Shown here one piece after another: positions 32,392 through 43,842 of a stretch of DNA of 64,000 nucleotides; positions within the stretch are counted from its first letter, which is position 1; each line of letters starts with the position of its first letter. Below the pieces are notes generated by a model, which saw only the letters and a list, made by a program, of their open reading frames with translations, searched no databases and had not been told where the DNA came from. The translations under genes and the position numbers were made by a program. The DNA lies in the NCBI GenBank assembly GCA_030248295.1, contig JASANH010000390.1, positions 62,001 to 126,000 on the forward strand. The letters run 5' to 3'. The stretch is from Mesodorylaimus sp. YZB2_4 (Eukaryota > Nematoda > Enoplea > Dorylaimida > Dorylaimidae).

Positions 32392-35300
32392 GGGTCGGAA
32401 TGTGGGGAGCTGGTAGCTTATCACTAGCTAATCACACATCGAATTGGCTGGCTGGAGTTGAAGAACAAGAACTGAATTGTGCGTAGCTTTTGATGGCTGT
32501 TACAAGAGCTGTGCAAAACGGGTGAGTTCGTGGCGGTGCGAAGCCTAACTATCTCAAGATTTTATTTTGCATATGCAATTGGGGACGAAGGTTTTAAACT
32601 GATCTTGAGGACTTTGACGGGTTCCTTTTTCTTTTTCCGCAAAGTTCTTTGGGCATTTTCTTTTGAAGAAGAACGATTCCTGCGTGCCAGAATCGAATCT
32701 TTTCTCACTCCATGTTTTTCGTTAGACTATAGACATTCGAATTAAGAAGTATGGGCCTTTCGCTTGTCTCATTCAAATTCGACGAAGCGGTAAGAAATCG
32801 GAAAAGAAGTTTCCATAAGACCACCCTCTCCGGCTTGTAATAAGCCTCGGGGCATTTTCGAGCTCAAAGTTCGAGATTTACTCTTCTTCTCGACAAATGT
32901 ATGAGATGTCTTCTTTATTGAAAAGCCTTGCCCCAGGCTGCAGGCGAGCCCTGATAAGGCAGAAGCTCGTTATTCCAAGAATTAGATGTAGTTATTTTTC
33001 TGATCGGCTGCGTCCTATGTAAGAGGGACAAATGTCCGCAGCTGAAGACTGGGAAAATAGAGAAGCAAATAGGAAGCTGAAGAAATTTTCAAAACGGGAG
33101 AAAGTGCACAGAATTTACTTTCAAAAATTGATTAAATAATTGATTGTCTCATGGATTCGAAAACGTTTGCAATCCTTGCATAAATGATTTAGAATGAACC
33201 CGGTTCGTGTGTTGCAGAATATGTGCTGAAAAAAGGCAGAAGGACTTTCGAAGCGCGAAAGTCATTTTAAATTTCAACTCACCTATATACAGGGGAAACC
33301 CATGTTTGCAATGCGAGTATACCTAAATCATCAGTGCAAAGACTCTGTTTTCGCAACGCCTGTCCCCTGTTTCTTTTTAACATTTTTAACTTTTTCTATT
33401 TTTCTCGCACAAACAAACGTTCACCTTCTTTTAGGACCATACAGTAATATGTACTTTTCTATGGGAGCATATGCGCACTCTTCGAAATCCTGTAGTCCCC
33501 TCCTGCGCCAGGTCACCCTGAAATTCTTCCCACGGGGTAACAGGCGAAGATTTACGGAAGTTTACAGTTACAGTATGATAAGGAAGATGGATAGTAAATT
33601 CCCGTGCGCCCTTCTCACCTCGCGATCACATTCAAGCCTCGGCTAACGATAAGCATCAGTCAGGAAGCAATAAACTACAAACAACACAATTTTCGCGTCA
33701 GTCTTTTCAATTGCAAAAATGGTAAGCAAGATATTAGAGCCGTAATTGCGTTGTTGTTCATAGGTGATGTTTGGTTCGTATGATCACTCATGTTAGCCCT
33801 ATCCTATCTGCTGGTTAATGCCTTGGCGAATACACAACAAAAATCAAAATCCAAAATTTTGCGCATGCGAAAAATGTTTGCCTCGTCAAATTATGTTTGG
33901 GTGTGTGCCTAACAGGAAAAACAAAAATTAGGCGTGAAGATGACCTTTGTCTTTCGCCTCTATATAATCTATGTACACCTTCGAACTCTTGGAAATTATG
34001 TACCTACAAGACGGGTTTTAGTCTTTTTGCGGACGTCGTAGGTCAGCAGGCTTCCGAGGCAAACAGCTCTTTCATTCCGGTACTTTAAAGATTTTGATGT
34101 GGAACATATTCGGATTAGTTTTGAAAGTGATGAAAATTAATTAAAATGTTTCTGCAGCTTTTTGAACGATGACGTAGTATATAAACTAAAATTAGCCCTA
34201 AGGTGAGAAACATTGCCGAGTATGTTCATCATTTTCGGTAAAAACAAAAACATACTCCCACTCGAATCATGACCAAAGTACTTGTCAACACCGAAAAAAC
34301 TTGCTATCGCCTAGTTCGTAATTAGCTAAATTATGACCGCCTGGTCAACATATTGTTTTGTCTGTACAGCAGCTATTAAAGTGGGTATACCAGCGGGAGA
34401 TGGAATTCGAAATCACGTAGACTTTTCAAATCCGAAAACAGCATGATCATATTTTCAAATCTTGCGCTTATGATGGAATCAAAGAAAAGAAAACTCAGTT
34501 GGCGACCGGATGAGGTGGGCGGTGAATCAAATATTAATACGGGCCCTTTGCAGATGGATAGATGAAAGGCACAATGTAGACATAACCTTATGAACAGACT
34601 GCACCGCCCATTTTACGAGGTCTCGTTTTCTACGTTTCTGCTGGCGGAGAGACAAGAAGATTCTTATTATGCGCTGCATGATCCCCCCATTGCCATTAGA
34701 ATATGAGGTCTTAGAGATAAGTTGTGTCGTCAATGAACACCCAGCAAGGTTCATCATGGCTCCCGTGGGCGCAGCCAAGACGGATGCTCTTTGCTTGAAT
34801 CTAGTCATGCACTCGATCTAATACGGGTCCAGGTATTGCACACTTACTTCACCTTCTTTAATCCCACTAGCTGCATCAGAGCCCTCCCGCGCATGTGGAA
34901 TTGTAAACCACGTTCTTGAATATCATCCCAAAAAGACTTGGCATTTACGTATTTTTGCATTTGCAAAAAGCCGATACGCGAGACTTGTGTTTTCTGAAAT
35001 TCGAGTCGGTGTCTGCGGATGAACGGGAGGACAGCTTTTTGCAAACCTAAAGAGCCACTGGTGCCACGCGGTTAGCCTGATCGACCAGCGTTATTTTGAT
35101 CTCTCTATCTCACACATGTTTGCTTGCGTGCCTTGACATACTCCGTAGTGCTCTTTGCAGTGAAATTTCTTTCTGTACATGCATTTTCCACTCAGGTGTG
35201 GGGTAAATTTGGACCAATCTACGTGCAGTGCCAATACTCTCTTGATTGACCCCTAAATAACTTCCTGTAAACAAAATCATTAAGCCCGTTCTAAACGGGT

Positions 35301-35712
35301 ATGTCGATCAGGAACTGACGTGTCTTTGATGCTTGACTCGTGCCAAGGGTCTGGTTCGCGCAGCGGTCACAACCTAAGAGTGACATTTGCCAAAACAGAC
35401 AATGCCATTATGGGCGAGGTGATGAGAGATCCTTCCTTGGAAAAAGATAGAGAAAGCACCCGCGGCTTCTTCAGAATTTTATGTGATTGCTTCCTCACGT
35501 GCGTGCTGATGCGTAGGAAGGAGAAGTACGCGGCGCCCACCTGCCCCCCTCAAGTCGTTTGTTACCGTGTTTTTTACATGGTATTTAAGCCGAGCCTAGC
35601 TACTAGTAGGCAGCCAGTCTCCTTTCCTGATACATATTAGATGATTGTCTGCTTGCCTTCTTTATCGAACTCTTTTTCCTCCTTTTAGAACTTGCACTAA
35701 TCAGAAAATAAG
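32392..35712. other. Intergenic, no gene recognised
   Basis: Upstream of the transporter and of insulin-like gene 2, so it probably holds both promoters. It is AT-rich; open frames here (for example 33302-33646) show no recognisable domain. No repeats stand out. Confidence 0.5.
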
Positions 35713-36860
35713 ATGGCCGGCAATTGTGACAAGGGAGTCAGAGGCTGTGATCGGTTGGCCAAAGCTAATACAACGAGTCCGATTTCATCTTCATGCTGCC
35801 GAACACGTGTCATCGTTTTGGCCTTAAGCTTCAGTTGTATCTTTGCTTTTTGCGAGGCCAAACCGCGTCCGTATGAGAGTAACAAGCATATGGTACGCAT
35901 TTGCGGTCGAGAATTAATCAACGTCATCAAAGGATTGTGCAAGAACTGTTTCCGTGGCACTACTGTACAAACAGTGACCAAAAGTAAGTGACTCGGGCTT
36001 GGTGATAGGTTTATAGAAGCGCGGTGGTGGTCAGTTGATGATGTGTCAGTTACTGCAGAGTGGGTACTGCTGATAAGTGGAGACTCTTTGGAGGCGCAAG
36101 TTGGCCTTGGTATACAGGACTGGAGTTGGGGTTCATCATGCCATGTCATGTCATACTTTATCCATAGCCAAGCACTGTACAGCGCACTCGAGGGCTAGGG
36201 AGTGCCCTGAAGTCCAGCCAGCTAACCTTCACTGCGGACATTGAGCATAAAGTATGTACTGTATATTAGACGAATTTTGAGTTTGAGAAGCCCCGAGTAC
36301 GAGATGTCATTGAATTCCTGGCTAAATTCCTGGCGAGATCTTACTGGCTAAACTTTGGCAATAACACTGCATATTCCATTGCAATACGAGTCAATTCATC
36401 CACAAACATGTGTTGCAAATCTCGCCCATATCAGTTTTTCAAATTTGCGATTGTTTCTACGAGCTTAACTCCCACATAACCTCCTCCGGACAATGAGGAA
36501 ACTCGCACTAATTAGCATGTTTACGCACTTTCCATTCATGAACTACAGAACCATGTAGGCGGTGAACTATAAATTTTCATTCACAGAAAACATCGGCACT
36601 AGCATGTTCCGACTGCCCATTTCCTGCTGTTGGCCGTCAGCGGGACAGCTATTAAACTTTATCTTGTTTACGTTTTTCCAGAAAACGATATTTTGAGTTC
36701 ACTCGATTGGTTTGAAGACGACGAGAACCCCTTCTTGGTCCCACAACGAGTTCGACGCCAAAGTGGTGGTATCGCGACTGAGTGCTGTGAACGGCAATGC
36801 ACATATAGCTACATGAAGAGCTTTTGCTTGCCAGAAGAGGAATGCAAGAAAAGTGGTTAG
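35713..36860 (+). CDS. Insulin-like peptide precursor 2
   Basis: Exons 35713-35983 and 36682-36860 (450 nt, 149 residues); intron 698 nt, in the same place in the connecting peptide as in gene 1. The hydrophobic signal segment is VIVLALSFSCIFAFCEA, preceded by a ~34-residue N-terminal stretch that may belong to the signal or be 5' extension. B chain: RICGRELINVIKGLCKNC. A basic site (VRR) precedes the A chain GGIATECCERQCTYSYMKSF, ending C-LPEEE-C. It shares GIATECCER and the B-chain CxxC with insulin-like gene 1, so the two are paralogues. The extra A-chain-side cysteine lies six residues after the last canonical Cys, not next to it as in gene 1. It is secreted and presumed to act on a DAF-2-type receptor. 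Confidence 0.9.
36135..36235 (-). mobile_element. SINE family B fragment
   Basis: CATCATGCCATGTCATGTCATA, TTTATCC, CACTGTACAGCGCACTCGAGG parallel the family B copy at 15165-15240 in the same orientation. The tRNA-like head is missing. It lies in the intron of insulin-like gene 2. The motif is given here as three separated blocks. Confidence 0.5.
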
Positions 36861-36902
36861 GACAAAAATTGATCGTGGAATCATTGTGTCCTTTTATGTA
36901 GA

Positions 36903-36924
36903 AGTATACTGATATCAGTATACT
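36903..36924. repeat. 22-bp perfect palindrome
   Basis: The half-site AGTATACTGAT is followed directly by its exact reverse complement. It lies about 43 bases after the insulin-like gene 2 stop codon, so it is probably in the 3' untranslated region. In RNA only a short stem with a minimal loop is possible; as DNA it would be a dyad binding site or a short transposon remnant. Confidence 0.75.
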
Positions 36925-37690
36925 GCCAAATTGAGCACTTGCACCAGCACCAGCGTAACTTTCTATAAGTTTTAGGACTTTGAATGTTATGCCTCAATGC
37001 TAAGCGTCCGAATTAGGGAAAAATGCGTAGGAAGAAAGAGATCTGTGATAAAGTACATGTTTTATCGCCTGTTTTGACCTCATCTGTATGAAACATCCGT
37101 CAAAGCTTGCCGTAGCATGCCTAACGGATTCAGCTGCCCTGCTAGCGTTTGCGTAAGCATGTAACAAGAGAGCAGTCGGGATACTCTTAATGCTTGTCAC
37201 ACTCAGCTTGACATTTGCAAGGTCCAAAGTCCACTGGATCAGACCTTTTAGACAGCATACCTAAATTGTGACTGGCTGAAAAGGCGAAGTTTGGCCCCGT
37301 TTCAAAACATTCAGCAGGTAAGGCCCGAAGTTAGGGCCTTACCAGGGAAACCCTCTTTCTAAGATTGTGGTCCCGTCACGAGAAACTCTTTTTCAACCAA
37401 AGCTTTTCTTAGAGACTTTGAGAAAAAATGTTAGCACAGATGAAGCAAATGTAATTTCAAAATGTCCAGTATATTAAAGCAAATGCAGACTTGCTCGAAA
37501 GGAAAGATAGAGAAAAGCTGAGCAGATGCTCTCCTTCGCGTGCTAATAGTGAGCCAGCGAGCACTGTACAATCCATGTTCATTATTCTCTGTTGGGGTCA
37601 CACACCTGTCACATTAATTGGTCTGTGCCTCGTGCCAAGTATCCCTGACTCACATCGCCTGTGCTGCGACGTGCAGTTGGACATTGGGCC

Positions 37691-37777
37691 GGGCTCGTGG
37701 TTTGGTGTGTTAGGCATCTGCCTCTCACACCAGGTGCAGAGATACCGGAGAGTGATCCTGGTATCTCTGCACCTGGT
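37691..37777. repeat. Hairpin with perfect 18-bp stem beside tRNA-like sequence
   Basis: Left arm ACCAGGTGCAGAGATACC (37729-37746), 13-nt loop, right arm its exact reverse complement (37760-37777). The bases just before it (GTGGTTTGGTGTGTTAGGC, then ATCTGCCTCTCAC) look like the D-arm and anticodon arm of a tRNA, so the hairpin may have formed inside a tRNA-derived SINE. No B box follows. Confidence 0.6.
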
Positions 37778-40700
37778 CCATGGCTGGATCATTTCTTGTG
37801 TAAAGTGTCCTTCCCCCATGAGTGCGTTTGATGATGTGGTAAAACATGACCAGGAACAGACGAAGTGGACCAGTCAATACGACCGCCCTGAAAAACTGTC
37901 ATAACCTGATTAGAAAGCAGGAAACAGATTTCCAGCAGATGAGTAGTGGTATATGTCTTATTATGAGTGTCTAAGCGAAGGCTTACGCAACATGACTATA
38001 TATAGTAATGGATGGGCGGTCATTGTTGTGCGTGTTTCAGGCACAAATCATGTCACGCACCTAATGATGAATTGATGCTGATCAGGTTGACTGGGTAAAG
38101 AAAATTACTGCAGCACAGAAAAGCTCCTGACACCCATCAACCGTTCGCTCAAGTCGGCTTATCGATAGGGGGCGATGTACAGTACAGTGTGTGCTGCTAA
38201 TACCGTACCTTTCGTTTTGAGTTTTAAATTTTGTCAGCGATGATTCATAAACATTAGCGTTGCAGTCGCTTATCATAAGATTTTGGCTCCTGAAGAATTC
38301 TTAGAACTTGAAGCAACTACAGTGCTAGAAGGTAAATTTGAGAGACACCATCCGCTCCTGATTACGACCTAATTTATAAACCTTAGTTATGAGCAAGCAG
38401 AAACATCAACCCGACGGGTTTATGCCTGCTGAAGAGAATATTTGCTGTCTTGTTTCAATTTTGAATTTTTTTTCTATTTTTTATTCCCCATTTTTCAGAT
38501 AAAATCCAAAAAGACTTCACAAAGATTTTGTCGTTCTGATGCAGCGGCAAAATGAGCTCAAGGGTTAGCTCTTTTGGCCAGAATGTTAAACGTTAAGTGG
38601 AGTCGATAAAGCGGATTCTTCATCTTTTTGTTCATAATCCGACCTCGGAAACGTATTAATCCAAGTTTCTGAATTAACCAATCAGCTCTATTCCCAAAGG
38701 TCGTGACTCTACGCCACTTAGCAAAAAAAGATAGGCATCGTCACATCTAACGTTACCCTCACTGTCCATATCTGTGCAGTACTTGCAATTTGAGCTGACC
38801 TCTGTGAGCTCGGAAACTCTGCTGCTCGTACAATTCACTGTACAGTACAATAGGGAATAATGCATACTGTGTCTGAGATTGTGTCGACCATCCAGCCAAC
38901 GCAGGCAACAGTTACTGCCCCCCCAGAGGCCAAAGATATAACCATATAACTAGAGGGCAAAGACTACTTGTCTGTGTGGGTCTCCCTTCTGAGGTGTCTT
39001 CGGCTCATCGCAAAACGAGGAGCCAAATCTACTGTCAGGCCGCCTCAGTTTGAATAAGCTTTTGTAAAGTCTGGCCTCCCAAACATTGCTGCAAATGGCT
39101 ACCAATTAAAATATTAGAGTATTTACTCATCCTTGCTGTTTTATTCGTTTTTCCGAAGGCAGAAATTGTGGCGTAGATTGTCACGAATGGCTGAGATCCT
39201 CCGGGTCCGATCCCATTAACATGCACAGTCCCCGGGGTCAAAAGTGAGGAAGCGAGCAATCTGACCGTGATTGCAGGTACCATTGTACCACGCTGTACCT
39301 AGGTATACATATGTATATTACGTTCACATCGCATTTTTAACACGTAACTACCATGCAGACACCCCCACCTCCCAGCCTAGTACACCCTATAGAAGTCAAC
39401 TCATCGACCAGGTCACCTTTTTAGTTTCGGCTTTGTTATCATCTGTACAATGTAACCAAGAAAAGTAGGATCAATTTGTGCCACATGATCTTTTTGTTGT
39501 GACAAATTGGCTCAAAAAAACTAACACATTGATTCGAAGTAAAAATACGACGTTTTTCCAAAAATCACAGGGTTTCCTCTTTCCTGTTGCTGCTAATTAG
39601 AGTAGTTATGCTATGTTTAGCTTCCGAGTGAGCTGACATCCTACCTCTTCACCAAGTAAGGATCTACTGTACATGATATAAAGGGAGCTCTGAAAGTCGA
39701 ATGAAATAAGTCTACATATGTTGCGTCGAACCTTAGCCTAGCCTCCTAAGGGACAATCGAAAACAGCAGTGGTCTCTGATACCACTTCGCATTGCTAGTT
39801 TCGGTCAACCGCAGTGTGGTCAGTTGCCTTGCGGAATTTGTAAATATTTGAAATCGTTCGACATACCTGGTTTACAAAACATCTTTTTTGGATTTGGCAT
39901 GCAGGTTTAAAAAAAGATGCTAGATAACGTCTACCCAATTGTTCCTAAAGCTGAACACTTTACTGTAGTTGCCCCCTAAAAGACAGCTGAAACATTGACG
40001 TACACGCTGGCTCTTTGAAGTTTGCGCTTTATTGTTCTTTACATGAATTGCACGTCGCCCAGACAACTGGGCAGTAGGAACGATTTTAACTCTTGTGCCA
40101 ATACGTAACTTTCCTTGCTTTTTGGAGGCTCGTGAAGCTGCTTCTTAATAAATAACTGACTTCAGCAAAAGTAAGGATCTGCTGTGGAAAGGAAATTTTA
40201 GACGGCAGACCTCACTTGGCACTGGTTTCATTCTACCTACTCGCTCGTTAGCTCGCAACCAGCAATAAGAACGGAAACATTTTACTGCTATGCTATCTCT
40301 AACCCGGTCCCATATATTTCATATTTTCGCTGAAGGTTCGATCTCTGCGAATTAGAGGCCTTTAGAGCAACTATATTTTATTCATGCTCCACATCGGACT
40401 GGGCGACCGAGAGAGTTTCAGAAGTACAGTAGGTCAGTTGCCAATAACGTTAGCGTCATCTCATGCATAAATTTACGAGGACGGCTGTCGAGCCGTTCAG
40501 CTTGGCATCGTTGTCTGCTTGTGCATGAACGTGGCCACCAACACAGTCGGTACCTATTTTCGCTTGGTTGCTCTTTTCTTCGCGTCTGGTTGTTTTCGAG
40601 AAGGGCTGATCTCCACGGCGCTTTCCGAGTATTCTGGAACCACGTCTTATCAGTACTCATCAAGGTCTTTTATGATCGTGTTAATCTTGTATCGTCCATT

Positions 40701-41830
40701 CGATCCACTCACATGGCAACCAGCAAAAAATCGTATTCACAGGGAAGGCCTTTAATCTAGGCCATGATCGATCCCAACGCATTAGGCTGACACACTGCTC
40801 ACTTTTCAAGGCACCCTTTTAAATCAGTAAAGTTAGCCGACACATTGCCGCATAAAAAACTAGCATTTTGAATCGAAAGAGGAATGCGGCCTTCTTTTTT
40901 CCGAAAATCACATGGGCTCTTCTTTCTTCCTTACACACGTAGCGGGGCCCTGAAATCGCTTAGCGCCTCGTTCGAACCTAATTGCATCGACGAGTGTGCA
41001 TTAGGGGCCAGAAACGAGGAATACGCTTCTGCTCGCGTACATCCTTCCGTTCACTGCTTCTACAATAAAAGCTCCTCGCGGGTGCTTTGGTCGAAGCTGA
41101 AGGAAAACGTCTGAGAAATAAATTATAGATAGGCAGCCGGTTGGAAGTAGTGGATTTTAGAACTTTACCGACTGTCCTTCAGTGTGCATTGGTCGGCTCG
41201 CCACGAGCTAAAATGAGCCACATGAAACGGACGATGGGCGCCGGCTCAATGACTGCTTCAAGCTTTTTCTACTTCTGGCCAAAGCGACGGCAACAGGCAC
41301 AGCCCCTGCCACGTATTGAGCGAAATCGGCAACGCAGCATTTCACCTAATAAGCTCTTTCTCTCCGACCGGAAGCGGCGAGGAGCCTTGTGCGGTGGGGC
41401 TTCTTGCAACCGGAGACATCTCGGGCGTATTTCAAAAACGGAGGCCTCTGTACCTTGCAAACATGGACTGCCTCAGAGGCAAGCGCGGGTTTGGGCCACA
41501 TAACACGTCCTCGTCTCGTCTATCTTCCTTCAGCAGCACGAATCCCGTTTTGTTGGCCCATTTAGGAAAAGACTTTTAATATCCGGCAAGCGTACCAGCT
41601 GAAGAAAAGTCGGGCGCCAGCTCGAAAAAGCGACTACTCTGTGTTTGGCTTTGGCTAAGAAATTGAAAAAGGACACTAAGGCTGCGAACTGAAAGTTTGA
41701 AAGACGAAAATAAGAACATTTCTTATAAATCGCGTTCCGTGCCTTTCGTCGTTTAATTGTATCAATCGAATCCGTCGACTTGAAACTGAGCTCCAGGGAA
41801 TTTTCGAGTCCATATAGTCACTCATTACAA

Positions 41831-43584
41831 ATGGTGTTGGCTGACTACAGTTCGACTCGGCGTGATGAAAACGAAGCAGTCGCGTCTAATTCTATTGACA
41901 TCTCCTCGACTGCTAGCACCACGGGCAGGGACCGTGCATCGACTAGCGAATCTCGAACGAGGTATGGCTCCGTCTTCGCCGAGCTCAGCGAAGGTAAACC
42001 AGTCAAAGAGAAAAAGTCCAGTTTAGCAAATCTACGATTTGGCGGTGATCGAATCAAGAAATCGAAACCGCCTCGGATGATCGGTGATATGATAGTGACC
42101 CCCATGCATTATTTGACCAGCAAGCAAAGGAAGAGAATTGTGGACACTTGGAAAGCGATCGCTGATCGAAGACAACTTGGGCAACGGATTTATATGCAAG
42201 TGTTCATGCATAAACCGAGTTTGAAGGTAAGCTGTGTGTGCTGCGTGCAAGGACGCATCGCTGGTGGCATGTGCACGCATATGCTTGAAGAACGTAATCA
42301 ACTCGAGCTTGCTGCTATTGAGTGAGGCAACAGTGATGTCAGATTGGATCAAGGCTTACCTGCTCTACGAGGGCATGCCCAGGGGTCAGCAAGTCTGAAT
42401 GCGCCATGGCTTGCAGGTGTACCAAATGCGAGGACGACCGACTGCTGCTGTACGACGGAGTCGAGTGGGCAAGCCCAGATTACCGTCACCACTGCAATAC
42501 TACTATCAGTCTAATCGATCATAGTTGTGTGCGTCCTTACACCGCAATTTGTACTCGTACAGCCGCTCACAACAGCATGCAGAGTGGCGTGGGTGTGTAG
42601 GAGTGATATTGGTCAATGTTTCTGTGTGTTTGTTTGTAGATGGCAGCAGTGAAATGCAAACACTTGACTCGATGGATTTTGCTTGTGACGCAGAGTCTAT
42701 TCTCATTCCGAGACGTGTCAATCGATCAACTGAAAAACAACGCCTTTTTTAATCGGCAATCAGCCATATTTGCTGACTTTCTTCACACGGTTGTCAGCTT
42801 CGTGCAATTGGATAGCGAGAATCTTCTAAAAGACTTATGTTACCGAGTTGGAGCCAGGCATGCACAATTCACATCGGTCGAATTTGAACCTGATTGGTGG
42901 CGTTTATTCGTCAATGCCGCCCTGGATTGTTTGGAACCATATTTCCCGCCCAGACATTCGAGTCGCTTGTCATCGACTAACGTGGTTGCGCAGCTTCCCT
43001 TCTTTGGACAGTGGTTACGCGACTCTTACAAGCAGGCCTGGGCGATACTACTGGAACACGCAGTCCAGCTGATGAGGGAATCGTTTACCAATTATCGAAT
43101 GAATGAACGACAGGGCGGATCGAGAAGATCGTCTAATTTGGAGCGAGGCAGTAATCGATGCCTTGAGCGAATTTGGACGGGAGACGAGCGAAGACTCGGC
43201 ATATACAACCTCGGCAGGGATTTCGACCTGGGTACCCCCGATGAAGAAGCGGACGACGAGGAAGTGGAACTGCAATTGGTCATTGTCACAACACCAATCG
43301 AAGATTACACTGGCCACGAAGAGGATGTCGAGCCGGGGAGCGATGTTGGTTTCGAAAGTGATGGAGAACGGAGCGAGGAGAGGGAGGAAGGCCGCGTGGA
43401 AGAAGGCTGCGATGACACTTGTTCCTACACTTCTTTCATGAACACCACCACAGCACCTACAGTCAGCTGTATGACCCACTCAGGCGCGATGCAACAGCAA
43501 CTTGCGCTCGATAGTTGCGAACCTACACGAAAACATGTGCTTCGTTTGAGCAGCCTCGAAGACTGGGATTTGCCTGCGGATTAG
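41831..43584 (+). CDS. Globin with long N- and C-terminal extensions
   Basis: Exons 41831-42226 (132 codons) and 42694-43584 (297 codons with stop) give 428 residues. The start at ATG 41831 is preferred; the frame is open upstream but has no ATG. Residues 1-~92 are a Ser/Thr- and Lys-rich extension. The globin fold runs ~93-260: TSKQRKRIVDTWKAI (A helix), SLFSF (with the CD1 Phe), NRQSAIFADFLHTVV (E helix; Gln154 where a distal His is often found), and RVGARHAQF (proximal His188 in the F helix). W/LFVNAALDCLEP marks the G helix. A ~165-residue acidic tail (EEADDEEVELQ, EERSEEREEG-type) follows. Nematodes have many such neuronal globins, thought to act in redox or oxygen signalling; this member's role is unknown. 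AATAAA at 43837-43842 is a likely poly(A) signal. Confidence 0.85.
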
Positions 43585-43836
43585 GTCCTCCTGACATTGC
43601 ATCCTGGACAAGTTTGAAGATTTACTCGTTGAATGACTCTTGTCCTTCTGGTTTGGAGTTCAGTGTGAGGGCGAGCAATGTTTTTCGACCGTGGTTTGAA
43701 CAAGAGCTGCTTGTGATATCATATCCTTCTCGCGAAAGTTAGGTTGTTCTGACCGGTTGTTTTTTTGGAGGATTAGAACATAACTGTTACATTATCTAGA
43801 ATTTGCGCTTTCACAAGGAAAACTGTTATTCAGGGA

Positions 43837-43842
43837 AATAAA
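43837..43842 (+). terminator. Candidate poly(A) signal of globin gene
   Basis: AATAAA 253 nt after the globin stop codon; the first such hexamer downstream. Confidence 0.5.

Larger units (their letters stand above)
36861..41830. other. Long intergenic stretch with two inverted repeats
   Basis: No gene recognised over 5 kb. It contains a 22-bp palindrome at 36903-36924 and an 18-bp-stem hairpin at 37729-37777. Open frames at 37491-37904, 40418-40760 and 41141-41503 overlap others in opposing frames and show no domain. Confidence 0.5.

Noticed and set aside
33302-33646. Frame with a hydrophobic segment near 33.35 kb
   Set aside because: The hydrophobic run comes from T-rich DNA; no further membrane helices or splice partners found.
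41141-41503. 120-codon frame upstream of the globin
   Set aside because: Overlapping frames of similar length on both strands and a Lys/Arg-biased composition; no family resemblance.
42640-42693. Exon start at 42640 for the globin's second exon
   Set aside because: An acceptor (TTTGTAG) exists there, but the extra 18 residues would interrupt the helix C region; the acceptor at 42693 gives a continuous globin fold.
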